Shown: positions 9,648-17,200 of the stretch, one piece after another
Numbering within the stretch: position 1 is the first letter of the stretch
How the letters are laid out: each line of letters starts with the position of its first letter
Origin: Actinobacteria bacterium IMCC26207
Lineage (GTDB): Bacteria; Actinomycetota; Acidimicrobiia; Acidimicrobiales; Microtrichaceae
Direction of reading: 5' to 3'
DNA: 64,000 nucleotides
Assembly: GCA_001025035.1 (NCBI GenBank)
Contig: LCZK01000005.1
Span: 1 to 64,000, forward strand
Position numbers and translations under genes: made by a program
Notes under the pieces: model-generated
The model's input: the letters and a program-made list of their open reading frames with translations, nothing else
Told to the model about the DNA's origin: nothing
Databases searched by the model: none

Positions 9648-10032
9648 CACTCTGAGCGTCGCTGCTCTCACCTTGAACGGGGTCAGGCTTGGAGATGGCC
9701 AGTCTTCCCTCGGCAACGAGTACTCGATCGTCAGCGAGATAGATACCAATGAAGGGTGGTGGCTCGATATTGAGTTGCCGTCCGGCGACTCTGTCTACGT
9801 CCTGAACGGCGTTATTGTCGGGGTGGATATCGAGAGCTCGGTGGTATCGTCGGGGCGGCAGCTAATCGGCGCCACGGCCTGCGACGCAATGGTCGCGATC
9901 GGTGGGGATTGGTCTGAAGAGGTACTCGATGCCGGTGACGGTTGCTACCGGTTCTTTACGTCAGAGGACCGCCTAGTAGTTGTGGCAGAGATCAATGGAC
10001 TCGTCTCGAGCGTCGGGCTATTTGTTGATTGA
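9628..10032 (+). CDS. Candidate immunity protein B
   Basis: This is a 134-residue acidic protein whose ATG lies 20 bases inside the end of cassette B, preceded by a purine-rich ribosome site (GGGAGAGGAG). It has no signal peptide or membrane helix, and looks like a small beta-rich domain with repeated valine-glycine strands (VYVLNGVIVGVDIESSVV). The acidic character complements the highly basic toxin tip B. No family is recognised with certainty. The immunity role is inferred from position and overlap. Confidence 0.6.
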   Translation: MEGDLVDTLSVAALTLNGVRLGDGQSSLGNEYSIVSEIDTNEGWWLDIELPSGDSVYVLNGVIVGVDIESSVVSSGRQLIGATACDAMVAIGGDWSEEVLDAGDGCYRFFTSEDRLVVVAEINGLVSSVGLFVD

Positions 10033-10954
10033 ACACCTGCAGAATTTGCCCTTGTCCGGGTCGGCGCCGTCATCGGCCGAGAAGCCCGCTCCGGCTGGGA
10101 CCGTCACGGAACGCACGATCAGCCTGCCGGGCGGTGTACTCGTCACCAAACGCGGGACCACAGCATCAGATGTGTGGTCATATCCGAACATCCACGGTGA
10201 CATCGTCGCCACCACCAACGGATCCGGTATCAAAGCGGGTGCGACGAGGGGGTATGACCCGTTCGGGAATCTCTTTGGCACCTCGACCACACCCGACAAT
10301 TCCGCTGGACCGTTCGACTACGGATGGCATGGATCAGCCCAACGACCCCTTGAGTACTCGAGCGGGTTCACCCCACTGATCGAAATGGGCGCCCGCCAAT
10401 ACTCCAGCCTCCTCGGCAGATTCCTTGAGGTCGACCCCATCCTGGGTGGCAACGCCAACGACTACGCCTACGTGTCTGATCCCGTTGGAATGTCCGACCT
10501 CGACGGGTTGTGCGGTGTTTGGGGAAACCCGCGAACGAAGTGCGGAAAGAGGCGCAAAGGCCAACGCGGATTCCTAGGCGGAGCCTTCTCCAAGGGAGGC
10601 CGGGCTGCACGGGTTGGCATCACGGCGGCACCAACATCGCTGGGTACGACTTGGGCGAGGATGAACGGCGGATCCTGCCGCTGGAACGGCACGCGGTGGA
10701 TGAACGTCTGTACTGGCATGTCTCGCGGGTACGGTCCGCAGCGAGGGTTCACCATGGGCAGTACCTACCTCGGCGGACGGGGGAAAGCTGACGATCGTCT
10801 CATCAGGCACGAGGCGAAGCATGCAAATCAGTGGGCATGGTTCGGCGGCGGCGCAGTCTTTCCTCTTGTCTACGCTGTGAGTCCAAGGACCTGGGAATCA
10901 CAAGCCGGCCTGAGCGACGGTTGTTACCAGAAGCCGTCGCGGGATGGTTGCTGA
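9980..10954 (+). CDS. Orphan RHS tip cassette C with HEXXH domain
   Basis: The RHS homology begins only at about 10096 (ERTISLPGG), so this is a 5'-truncated cassette; the frame upstream of that overlaps immunity gene B and may not be translated. It contains the RHS core (MGARQYSSLLGRFLEVDP), the same 44-residue Gly/Lys/Arg linker as tip A, and a different C-terminus from about 10605. That domain holds RHEAKHANQWAWFGGG, an HEXXH zinc-peptidase-like motif, plus four Cys. A metallopeptidase-like toxin is possible but unproven. Its TGA overlaps the ATG of the next gene by one base. Confidence 0.7.
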   Translation: MWQRSMDSSRASGYLLIEHLQNLPLSGSAPSSAEKPAPAGTVTERTISLPGGVLVTKRGTTASDVWSYPNIHGDIVATTNGSGIKAGATRGYDPFGNLFGTSTTPDNSAGPFDYGWHGSAQRPLEYSSGFTPLIEMGARQYSSLLGRFLEVDPILGGNANDYAYVSDPVGMSDLDGLCGVWGNPRTKCGKRRKGQRGFLGGAFSKGGRAARVGITAAPTSLGTTWARMNGGSCRWNGTRWMNVCTGMSRGYGPQRGFTMGSTYLGGRGKADDRLIRHEAKHANQWAWFGGGAVFPLVYAVSPRTWESQAGLSDGCYQKPSRDGC

Positions 10955-11490
10955 TGGCGCTGAACTCGGCTTCGCGCCGGTCACTCAGATATCGGGTAAT
11001 CCTGCACGCGGCTTCTGCGTGGCTTGTGGTTGTGATTGCGATCGGGTGCGTCTCAGGCGGGGTATCTGGCATGATCGGCGTCTCTCGTGTCGGCACGAGC
11101 GTCATTGTTTGGCTGGCACCTTGCAAAGGTTCCGATGTAACTGGGTTGGCACTCTTACAGCTAACGGACTCGGACATCTCGGGAGAATTTAATTGGACCG
11201 AAAAAAAAGAGGATGCGCTCTGGTCAGCTCGCTGGCCGTCACCACCAGAGCCCGCTACGCGAGTGAACCTAAACGCCTTACCCGAAGGCGCCCAGACGAC
11301 CGGAAAGCTGCCAGACATCCGGGGCGACGAAGAGTTCACAGTTTTAGTGACTCACGGCACGACTGGCGGGTTCGGCTTCTCGAATCTGAGTTTCACTTTC
11401 GAGGACCTCCGTACCGACAGAATCTGGTTTGACGGAAGGAGTGTCAGCAAACGGGCATTCCGTTCTAAGACATCTTCGCAATGTCAGTAG
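10954..11490 (+). CDS. Candidate immunity protein C (membrane-anchored)
   Basis: The start is taken at ATG 10954, which shares its A with the TGA of tip cassette C; a longer reading from 10831 runs inside that cassette and is unlikely. The protein has 178 residues with one N-terminal membrane helix (about residues 13-40, ILHAASAWLVVVIAIGC) and an outer or periplasmic-type domain of about 135 residues. No family is recognised. Coupling to an HEXXH toxin cassette suggests it protects against that toxin at the membrane. Confidence 0.55.
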   Translation: MALNSASRRSLRYRVILHAASAWLVVVIAIGCVSGGVSGMIGVSRVGTSVIVWLAPCKGSDVTGLALLQLTDSDISGEFNWTEKKEDALWSARWPSPPEPATRVNLNALPEGAQTTGKLPDIRGDEEFTVLVTHGTTGGFGFSNLSFTFEDLRTDRIWFDGRSVSKRAFRSKTSSQCQ

Positions 11491-11814
11491 CTTGGGTCTG
11501 CTGTTGGTTTGGTTGACATCTTTTACGCCCGGGATTCTCGCAGACGAAGACGATGCTGCCAGGGTCGACACTTCAGGTCTCTGACGCAATGGACTCCGAC
11601 TCCCGGGTTTCTCAGCCGCGAGTGACGGCCAGACACCGAAAGCGCAGCATCTGCTGCCTATCAATGCGGTTTCCGCGTTCCAAAAACAGTGGTTTCGCGT
11701 TCCAACAACATGGTGTTTGGGGTGGGCACCTTGTTGATAAACCCAGGTAGGGATTGCGCTCTGCCCTCTTCTCATGGGTTCTGGGGCGGGCGTTAGCGCA
11801 GGCCTGGGTGGGGT
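11491..11814. other. Intergenic segment without a recognisable gene
   Basis: I see no convincing coding region here. Two direct repeats of about 16 bp resembling GGTTTCGCGTTCCAA lie at about 11670-11708, 20 bp apart. They could be recombinase binding sites, because an integrase-like gene ends just downstream on the other strand. Confidence 0.4.
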
Positions 11815-12558
11815 TTAGCGGGCGAGTTTGAGTTGTTCAACGGGGAGTGGGTGCACGGTTCGGCTGATGGTGTTGAGGTCTGTGGTGCTGAGGCCTTGTC
11901 TGATGAGTTGTGCTGCTGGGGTGGGGAGTTGGGATTGTTGGTGTGCCCAGGTTGCGTGGAGTCGGCGTGAGTCGAGTTGTATTCCTGCTGTTCGGGCTGC
12001 GCGCCTTGCGGTATCCCAGACAGTGCGGGGGTAGCCGTTGGGGTGTGTGTGGGCTGCGGGGATGACGGTGCCGGTGGTGAGGGCGAGTGTGACTGCTGTG
12101 GTGATTGCGGGGTTGGTGAGTGAGAGGAGTGTGTTGAGTTCTTCGGGGGAGTAGGGGGTGCATCGTTGAGCGGTGTGTGTGGTTGTGTTTGCTGTGCTTG
12201 TGTTGGGTGTGGGGATGTTGTGGGCGTTTCGGTGGAGTCTGCGGAGGCGTCCGAGCTGGTTTTTGACAGTTTTTTTGGCTGCGCTGGTTGCGAGTTCTGC
12301 GGTGTAGGCGATGATTCTGGTTTCGGTGAGGGCGTCGGCCATGTCGGTGGTTGTGGTGCTGGTGTTTTTGTCGAGCCATGCGAGGTAGTTGCAGGTTGCT
12401 ACGAGGAGGGATTTGGCGTCTTCGGTGTTATGCGGTGGCGTTGATTGCACCAGTTCGCAGACAACTTTTCGAAGTTGTTTCCAGCGTTGAGCGCTGAGCG
12501 TGGTGGGTGTGTACGCGGCGATTCGTTTTGCTATCGGGTCTGCGCTGTTGTGGTTCAT
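11815..12558 (-). CDS. Integrase-like DNA-binding protein (degenerate tyrosine recombinase)
   Basis: This 247-residue, Thr-rich protein resembles the fold layout of phage-type integrases: an alpha-helical core-binding region (about residues 15-115) and a C-terminal region (about 130-247) with LHATWAHQQ and LSTTDLNTISRTV. That region aligns loosely with the final helices of tyrosine recombinases. The catalytic Tyr and the full Arg-His-Arg set are not evident. It shares its architecture with the next gene on the opposite strand (12716-13672), and the two start regions face each other across 157 bp. Probably an accessory protein of the same mobile module. Confidence 0.5.
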   Translation of the reverse strand: MNHNSADPIAKRIAAYTPTTLSAQRWKQLRKVVCELVQSTPPHNTEDAKSLLVATCNYLAWLDKNTSTTTTDMADALTETRIIAYTAELATSAAKKTVKNQLGRLRRLHRNAHNIPTPNTSTANTTTHTAQRCTPYSPEELNTLLSLTNPAITTAVTLALTTGTVIPAAHTHPNGYPRTVWDTARRAARTAGIQLDSRRLHATWAHQQSQLPTPAAQLIRQGLSTTDLNTISRTVHPLPVEQLKLAR

Positions 12559-12715
12559 GTTGTTGACCGTCCGGGTTTGCTTTCAGACGTCAAGCAGCCC
12601 GCATGGTTGAACAAGTCCGGCTTGTTTTGGGGTTAGTTGCGCATTCGCGCGCTTCGGGCACCGTCGATGTTGAACATCTTCTGCAGCGTTGTTGCAGAGC
12701 ATCGAAAGGACAGTC

Positions 12716-13672
12716 ATGGCTAAGCATTTGTCACGGGCAGCGGTTCGACGTCAGCGTGAAACGCTGCTTGATTCGCGGGTTCATAGGGACCCGTTGCCAG
12801 CGGAGCTTGCAGCGAGAGCTGAACGGTTTGTTCCGGTATCGCTAGAAGAAACGGATTGGCTGGTGGTGCGGCCGTTGTTTCTTGCTGTTGTCGCTACGTG
12901 TCCTACCCGGGGTGTGGATGCATTCTCGAAGCGGTGTGTAGCCCTCGCAGGGTTTTTGGTGTGGTGCGCGTTAGAAGGCCATGACCTGACGATTTTTTCT
13001 GCGATGCGTTTCGAACTGATCGAGGCGTACATTTCGGTGACGGGTCGTAGTGCGAGTTGTCGGAGTCATCTTCGTTCGTTGGCTCGCTCGGCGAACCCTG
13101 CGGGTGTTCCGCCAGCGCCAGCGACGATGCCGCATGACCCGGTGCGCGCCCCGTACACCGCTGTTGAGATGGCTGCGATTGAACGCCTTGCGTTGACTCA
13201 GCCGACTGCGGTTCAGCGTCGAGCGTTGTGCGCAGTGGTTGGCCTTGGACGCGGCGCTGGTCTTGACTCACAAGACTTCCGAAATCTTTTCGAGTCACAT
13301 GTTGTTGACCGTGGCGATGACGGCATCTGGGTTGAGGTCCAAGCCCCACGTCCTCGTCTGGTGCCAGTGCGCAGGGCGTACGAACCGCTGGTGCGTGCCG
13401 GGCTTGAAGGGTTGAGCGCATCTCAACTGGTGATCGGGTTGTCGTCAACTCGCCGCAATGTTGCTGGCAAAGTTGTTGAGCGGTCCACCATTTTGGGGAA
13501 CGCCCCGAGAATAGAAGCGGGCCGGCTTCGCACAACCTGGCTTGCAGACCTCCTCACCTCTGATGTGCCGCTCGTGGTTGTCATGGCGGTATCTGGGTTG
13601 ACTTCGGCCCGGACACTGACCGAGATCGTTGCTCACCTTGATGGTGATACCAACCGGGGGGTGGCACGATGA
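12716..13672 (+). CDS. Integrase-like protein coupled to a transposase
   Basis: The start at ATG 12716 is chosen because GAAAGGA lies six bases upstream; an in-frame ATG at 12689 lacks this. The protein has 318 residues with an N-terminal helical domain, then PYTAVEMAAIERLAL and a C-terminus LRTTWLADLLTSDVPLVV that parallels the HxxR/Tyr region of tyrosine recombinases. His is replaced by Thr and no catalytic Tyr is visible. Its stop overlaps the transposase start (ATGA), so the two are co-translated. A DNA-binding targeting or regulatory subunit for the transposase is the most likely role. Confidence 0.55.
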   Translation: MAKHLSRAAVRRQRETLLDSRVHRDPLPAELAARAERFVPVSLEETDWLVVRPLFLAVVATCPTRGVDAFSKRCVALAGFLVWCALEGHDLTIFSAMRFELIEAYISVTGRSASCRSHLRSLARSANPAGVPPAPATMPHDPVRAPYTAVEMAAIERLALTQPTAVQRRALCAVVGLGRGAGLDSQDFRNLFESHVVDRGDDGIWVEVQAPRPRLVPVRRAYEPLVRAGLEGLSASQLVIGLSSTRRNVAGKVVERSTILGNAPRIEAGRLRTTWLADLLTSDVPLVVVMAVSGLTSARTLTEIVAHLDGDTNRGVAR

Positions 13673-15330
13673 TCACCCCATTCAACCCATCAGTCATAGA
13701 ACGAGCTATCGAGGTAGTAGATCGCTCCGGGGCCGCTGAGGAGCTCCTTCACCTTTTGAGCCCACCGAAGCGTGGACGCCGACCCAGCTATAACACCCGA
13801 GCGTTCCTTGTCGGCGCTCTGCTGGCAGTGCAATGGAAAGGCAGCCTGGTAGTGCGAGACATTCATCGGGTACTTGTTGGCAGATTGCCCCTAGATACCC
13901 AGCGTGAGTTAAGCATCCGGTCGACAGGACCTGACGGTACAGATGTGTTGCTGAGCGAACAGCATCTTTATCGGATACTTACTGCGATGGGCCGCTACCT
14001 TGAGTTCGGGACGGGTTCGCTTCCGGATCTGAGCGATACCGAACGCGAGGCCCGCCGGTCAGCGGTGTTGGGCTTGTTGCATTCGTTGCTCGCCGTCACG
14101 CTTCCTGAGTCGGCTTCGACCTCGCGAGCGATTGATGGGACCGGAATCTGGAGTTACGGGAAACAGCCACGTAAGGCCCCATCGGGCTTATTGAAGTTGG
14201 ACGCCTCGGGTGAGGAACTCACCCAGGTAAACCCGGCAGCTGACACTGACACCGATGCAGTTGTTTCTGTGGCGTTTGACCCTGACGCGGGCCACGGAGT
14301 GAAGACCCGTAAGGACGGCGGACGAGAAACCTATTACGGGTATCAGTTACACGCTCTTGTCCGTGTGCCTGACTACTCAGGCCAAGACGGATTCATCCCG
14401 CTGTTCGAAACGTTTGAGCTGTCACCTGCGCAACTCGACATTGTGAACCCCAGTCTGGGTCTGATTGATCGTTCGGTTGCCATGGGGAACACCGTGACTG
14501 ACCTGCTCGCAGATCGCCATTACAGCTATAAGACAGCTGACCGCTGGTTCTACGAACTCATGGATCGAGACGTACGCCAACACGTTGATCTACACCCCAA
14601 CGACCAAGGGTTTCGCAACTACGAGGGCATGAAAATGGCTGCAGCGTGGATGCATTGCCCATCTACCCCTGCCCGGCTTGGAACGATTGCATCTGCCGGT
14701 CCAACAGCGAGCGCCGCTACCAAAGCCGAATTCGCTGCGTCCATCGACGAACGACAACAATTCGCGATGCGGCGAGTTTCCCGACAGAGCGCAACTACCG
14801 GTGCCCGGTGGGAATGCCCAGCAATCAACGGAACTGTGGGCTGCCCTTTGCGAGAAGGCACCGTCGAGGTTGCACAACTCAACGGGCTTCCCGTCGTTGT
14901 TGAACCACCCGACCTAGCAACCGCCCCGAAGTGCTGCACGCAGCGCACCGTGTCGACTGGCCTTGATGCCCAAGCCAAGATCGAACAAGAGCACTACTGG
15001 GGAAGCGAGAAATGGCGTTTGCGTTACAACGCCCGGACCTATGTCGAAGGGGCGTTCGGAAACTTGAAGAACACCACAACAGAAAACGTTGAGCGCGGAT
15101 TCTTCCAAGTTGTAGGACTCGCCAAAGTCAGCTTCATGGTTGGCATTGCGCTTGTGGCGCACAACCTGCGCATGCTGCGCGGCAACACCGACCTATTCGC
15201 AGTCGGCGAGGGCGACGTGCTTCTTCAACAAGACGCCGATTGCCACGGATTCGTGTTCCTAACAGCCGAAGAGGAACAGGTCATTTCGACCATGCGCCAA
15301 AAGGCAAGAGTCGATGCGACCGCAGCCTGA
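13669..15330 (+). CDS. DDE transposase (553 residues)
   Basis: This is a large transposase with a recognisable DDE layout: Asp in AIDGTGIWSYG (about residue 155), Asp in LLADRHYSYK (about 282) and Glu in YVEGAFGNLKN (about 463). Between the second and third acids lies a Cys-containing insertion (MHCPSTP, WECPAI, GCPL, KCCTQ) that could bind zinc. The N-terminus (KRGRRPSYNTRAFLVGALLA) resembles IS1182/IS4-like transposases. It is translated with the upstream integrase-like gene. About 6 bp after the stop are three spaced direct repeats (15334-15395) that look like a transposon end. The exact IS family is not assigned. Confidence 0.8.
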   Translation: MITPFNPSVIERAIEVVDRSGAAEELLHLLSPPKRGRRPSYNTRAFLVGALLAVQWKGSLVVRDIHRVLVGRLPLDTQRELSIRSTGPDGTDVLLSEQHLYRILTAMGRYLEFGTGSLPDLSDTEREARRSAVLGLLHSLLAVTLPESASTSRAIDGTGIWSYGKQPRKAPSGLLKLDASGEELTQVNPAADTDTDAVVSVAFDPDAGHGVKTRKDGGRETYYGYQLHALVRVPDYSGQDGFIPLFETFELSPAQLDIVNPSLGLIDRSVAMGNTVTDLLADRHYSYKTADRWFYELMDRDVRQHVDLHPNDQGFRNYEGMKMAAAWMHCPSTPARLGTIASAGPTASAATKAEFAASIDERQQFAMRRVSRQSATTGARWECPAINGTVGCPLREGTVEVAQLNGLPVVVEPPDLATAPKCCTQRTVSTGLDAQAKIEQEHYWGSEKWRLRYNARTYVEGAFGNLKNTTTENVERGFFQVVGLAKVSFMVGIALVAHNLRMLRGNTDLFAVGEGDVLLQQDADCHGFVFLTAEEEQVISTMRQKARVDATAA

Positions 15331-15333
15331 GGA

Positions 15334-15395
15334 CCGGGAATTCCCGGTAACAGATTCCCGAATTCACGGTAAGCCATCACCCGAATTCACGGTAA
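15334..15395. repeat. Three direct repeats at transposon/island end
   Basis: Three copies of a 16-bp sequence like CCCGAATTCACGGTAA occur at 15334-15350 (variant CCGGGAATTCCCGGTAA), 15357-15372 and 15380-15395, with a spacing of 23 bp, about two helical turns. The last copy ends ten bases before the tmRNA 3' end. This fits transposase or integrase binding sites at an element terminus. Confidence 0.6.
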
Positions 15396-15405
15396 ACCCC
15401 CGGTG

Positions 15406-15794
15406 TGGAGCTGGGGGGAATCGAACCCCCGTCCGCTAGGTGGTTACCGAACTCGCTACGACCATTCCTGCACTGCGGCCTCGATGGCTACCGCACTGGC
15501 AGGTCAGCGGACCTCACAAGGAGGCCACCACCAGGTCTTTCCCTGATGTCAGTGTTCTTTCACACGGTCAGTGGTCTTTCCCTACGGTCCATCCACGCTT
15601 CTGTTGCCGGGCTGCATGGATCAGGCCCCGTGCGCCGTTGCCGGTCACGATGACTCTCTTCAACCTGGGTTAAATCAGGCTGCGAGAGCGAACTGCTCGT
15701 TGGCGGTTCATTTTGTGCCCCCGTTTAACGAGTCTGTGGCAACTCGGGTCGCAAACTCGACTTCCAGGTCCCAACGTCGAAACCAGTCAGCCCC
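15406..15794 (-). ncRNA. ssrA: tmRNA
   Basis: Read on the minus strand, the 5' end is GGGGCTGACTGGTTTCGACG and the 3' end has the T-arm GGTTCGATTCC followed by CAGCTCCA. The seven-base acceptor stem pairs GGGGCUG with CAGCUCC. CCA is not encoded. The mRNA-like segment encodes a tag that reads ANEQFALAA followed by TGA (about 15681-15710), if GCC is the resume codon. tmRNA rescues stalled ribosomes with SmpB, encoded 195 bp upstream in the same orientation. The 3' end borders the accessory island. Confidence 0.95.
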
Positions 15795-15795
15795 T

Positions 15796-15860
15796 CTGCA
15801 TTGCTGTACTGCGTTATTGCTGTGATAGTGCTGTGCTGCACTGCTGCACTGCTGCACCGC
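15796..15860. repeat. Degenerate 15-bp GCTG-rich repeats upstream of ssrA
   Basis: The sequence just upstream of the tmRNA 5' end contains about four degenerate 15-bp units built on GCTGT/GCTGCACT. It overlaps where the ssrA promoter must lie. Confidence 0.45.
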
Positions 15861-15989
15861 TACATAACTCTTTGCCTTACCTCTCTGCTAGCAGCACTTA
15901 CAGAGTACCGGGTCGGTCAGCCAGTCGGCCACTGCTTTATCAGCACGGCGGAAGTTTGACCTCTGAGCGAGAGAGAGCAGGAACAGCCG

Positions 15990-16466
15990 TCAGTCAGATC
16001 GCCGTCGGGCATTCGCGATGTCTCTCGCAGCATCGCGCTCAGAGTCTCGCCGCTTGATGTCTTCTCGCTTATCGCCCACGTTCTTGCCCTTACCGACTGC
16101 GAGCTCAACTTTCACCTTGCCGTCAAGGAAGTACAGCTTGGTCGGCACAAGCGAGAGCCGCTCCACCTTGAGCTTCATGCCAATGCGATCAATCTGATTG
16201 CGATGCAACAGAAGCTTGCGATCACGCACTGCGAAGTGACCGCTATGGAGTTGCGAGTGTGAGTAAGCGGCAATGTGCATGCCATGCATCCAGGCCTCGC
16301 CCGCGTCGATCGAGGCCCACGCGTCGGTGAGCTGCACTTTCGCCTCCCGCAACGACTTGACCTCGCTACCGGTCAGAACAATGCCGGCCTCGTAGGTGTC
16401 GGTCAGAACGTAGCGGTGACGAGCCTGCCGATTGGTGGCGATCACCTGAATACCGGTCTGCTTCAC
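15990..16466 (-). CDS. smpB: SsrA-binding protein SmpB
   Basis: SmpB binds tmRNA and brings it to stalled ribosomes. The core motifs are clear: NRQARHRYVLTDTYEAGIVLTGSEVKSLR near the N-terminus (residues 11-40, shown in part as EAGIVLTGSEVKSLR), then HSGHFAVRDRKLLLH, and a basic C-terminal tail (KRRDSERDAARDIANARRR). The start is set at GTG 16466, giving 158 residues, the normal family length. The frame stays open for 40 further codons upstream, but those residues do not resemble SmpB and run into a palindromic repeat. It lies directly upstream of ssrA on the same strand. Confidence 0.93.
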   Translation of the reverse strand: MKQTGIQVIATNRQARHRYVLTDTYEAGIVLTGSEVKSLREAKVQLTDAWASIDAGEAWMHGMHIAAYSHSQLHSGHFAVRDRKLLLHRNQIDRIGMKLKVERLSLVPTKLYFLDGKVKVELAVGKGKNVGDKREDIKRRDSERDAARDIANARRRSD

Positions 16467-16499
16467 AGAACTAGCAAGGTTACTACTGATCGCCGAAGC

Positions 16500-16550
16500 G
16501 CGTCCGGAGCGGAAAATCGACAGTATGTGTCGAAAAAGCGCTCCAGACGC
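16500..16550. repeat. 51-bp palindromic repeat, copy 1
   Basis: An inverted repeat with arms GCGTCCGGAGCG and CGCTCCAGACGC around a centre containing AAAATCGACAGTATGTGTCG. It is the same element as 38510-38560, and its arms alone recur at 23334-23355. It lies between the divergent starts of smpB and the JAMM gene, so it is not simply a terminator. Confidence 0.85.
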
Positions 16551-16599
16551 GAAGTCCAGATGAAACCGAAACCCAGACGGCCGCACTAGCTTTGGCAGC

Positions 16600-17082
16600 G
16601 TGCTGAGCTTGACCCCAGAAATCCATGTTCAGATGATCGCCCACGCACTCGATGGGATGCCGCTTGAAGCTTGCGGACTTTTCGCGGGGATCCCAGCCAC
16701 AGCAGCAGCACCAGTCCCAGCCTCAGCAGCAGACGCAGCGACGGCAGCGCAAAGCGCCGAGGGCCAGATCAGCGCCGAGTCACAAGTGTTTCGGTTCTAT
16801 CCATGCGAGAACGAAGCGCAGAGTTCCAAGCTGTACACGGTTCCGGGCAAGGCGTTCTTGCAAGCAGACCGAGACGCAGAAGCGAACGGTTGGCAGATTC
16901 TGGGAGTCATGCACTCTCATACGCATACGGACGCATACCCGTCTCCGACCGATGTGGCTCAGGCGCCCGACCCTGACTGGCATTACGTGATCGTGTCCCT
17001 TCGAGATGACCTGCCCTCGCTTCGGTCGTACCGGATTGTGGATGGCACAATCACTGAGGAGCAGGTGAGGTTGGCGCCATGA
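16600..17082 (+). CDS. JAMM/MPN+ metallopeptidase (Mec-like)
   Basis: This is a 160-residue zinc isopeptidase of the JAB1/MPN+ family. The complete JAMM motif is present: Glu in MPLEACGLFAG and HSHTHTDAYPSPTD, with spacing HxHx7Sx2D. An Ala/Ser-rich insertion of about 35 residues (about 30-62) is unusual for the family. It starts with GTG. In mycobacteria the homologous Mec cleaves cysteine from the carrier CysO, which works with CysM. Here cysM follows 118 bp downstream, but no CysO-like carrier gene lies between them, so the true substrate is uncertain. Confidence 0.85.
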   Translation: MLSLTPEIHVQMIAHALDGMPLEACGLFAGIPATAAAPVPASAADAATAAQSAEGQISAESQVFRFYPCENEAQSSKLYTVPGKAFLQADRDAEANGWQILGVMHSHTHTDAYPSPTDVAQAPDPDWHYVIVSLRDDLPSLRSYRIVDGTITEEQVRLAP

Positions 17083-17200
17083 GCCGCCAAATTGCACCTG
17101 CTCGGTTCATCTCTCAGATGTCACAGCCCCCCGAATGGTTCTCGACCCAGGAATTCCCTAGCATTCAGGTCAGGATTATGACTGCACTCCGAGCCAACCC

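Larger units (their letters stand above)
1..15405. mobile_element. Accessory island abutting the 3' end of ssrA
   Basis: Everything from the window start to the base before the tmRNA 3' end is accessory in nature: an IS3-type transposase, RHS toxin cassettes, two integrase-like genes and a DDE transposase. No housekeeping gene occurs until ssrA. The 3' end of ssrA is a classic integration site for genomic islands, so site-specific insertion there is plausible. The other boundary lies outside the window, and no second copy of the ssrA 3' end is visible inside it, so the island limits are inferred. Confidence 0.5.

Noticed and set aside
11344-11775. 143-residue minus-strand frame
   Set aside because: It overlaps the coupled candidate immunity gene C on the opposite strand and has no ribosome site or recognisable domain.
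12166-12444. Cys/Val-rich plus-strand frame
   Set aside because: It lies opposite the integrase-like gene 11815-12558 and has a repetitive VGVG composition typical of an antisense shadow.
15405-15825. Plus-strand reading frames across 15405-15825
   Set aside because: They lie inside the tmRNA gene and its upstream repeat; the RNA explains the sequence.
16467-16586. N-terminal extension of SmpB
   Set aside because: The extra 40 codons run through the palindromic repeat and do not resemble SmpB.
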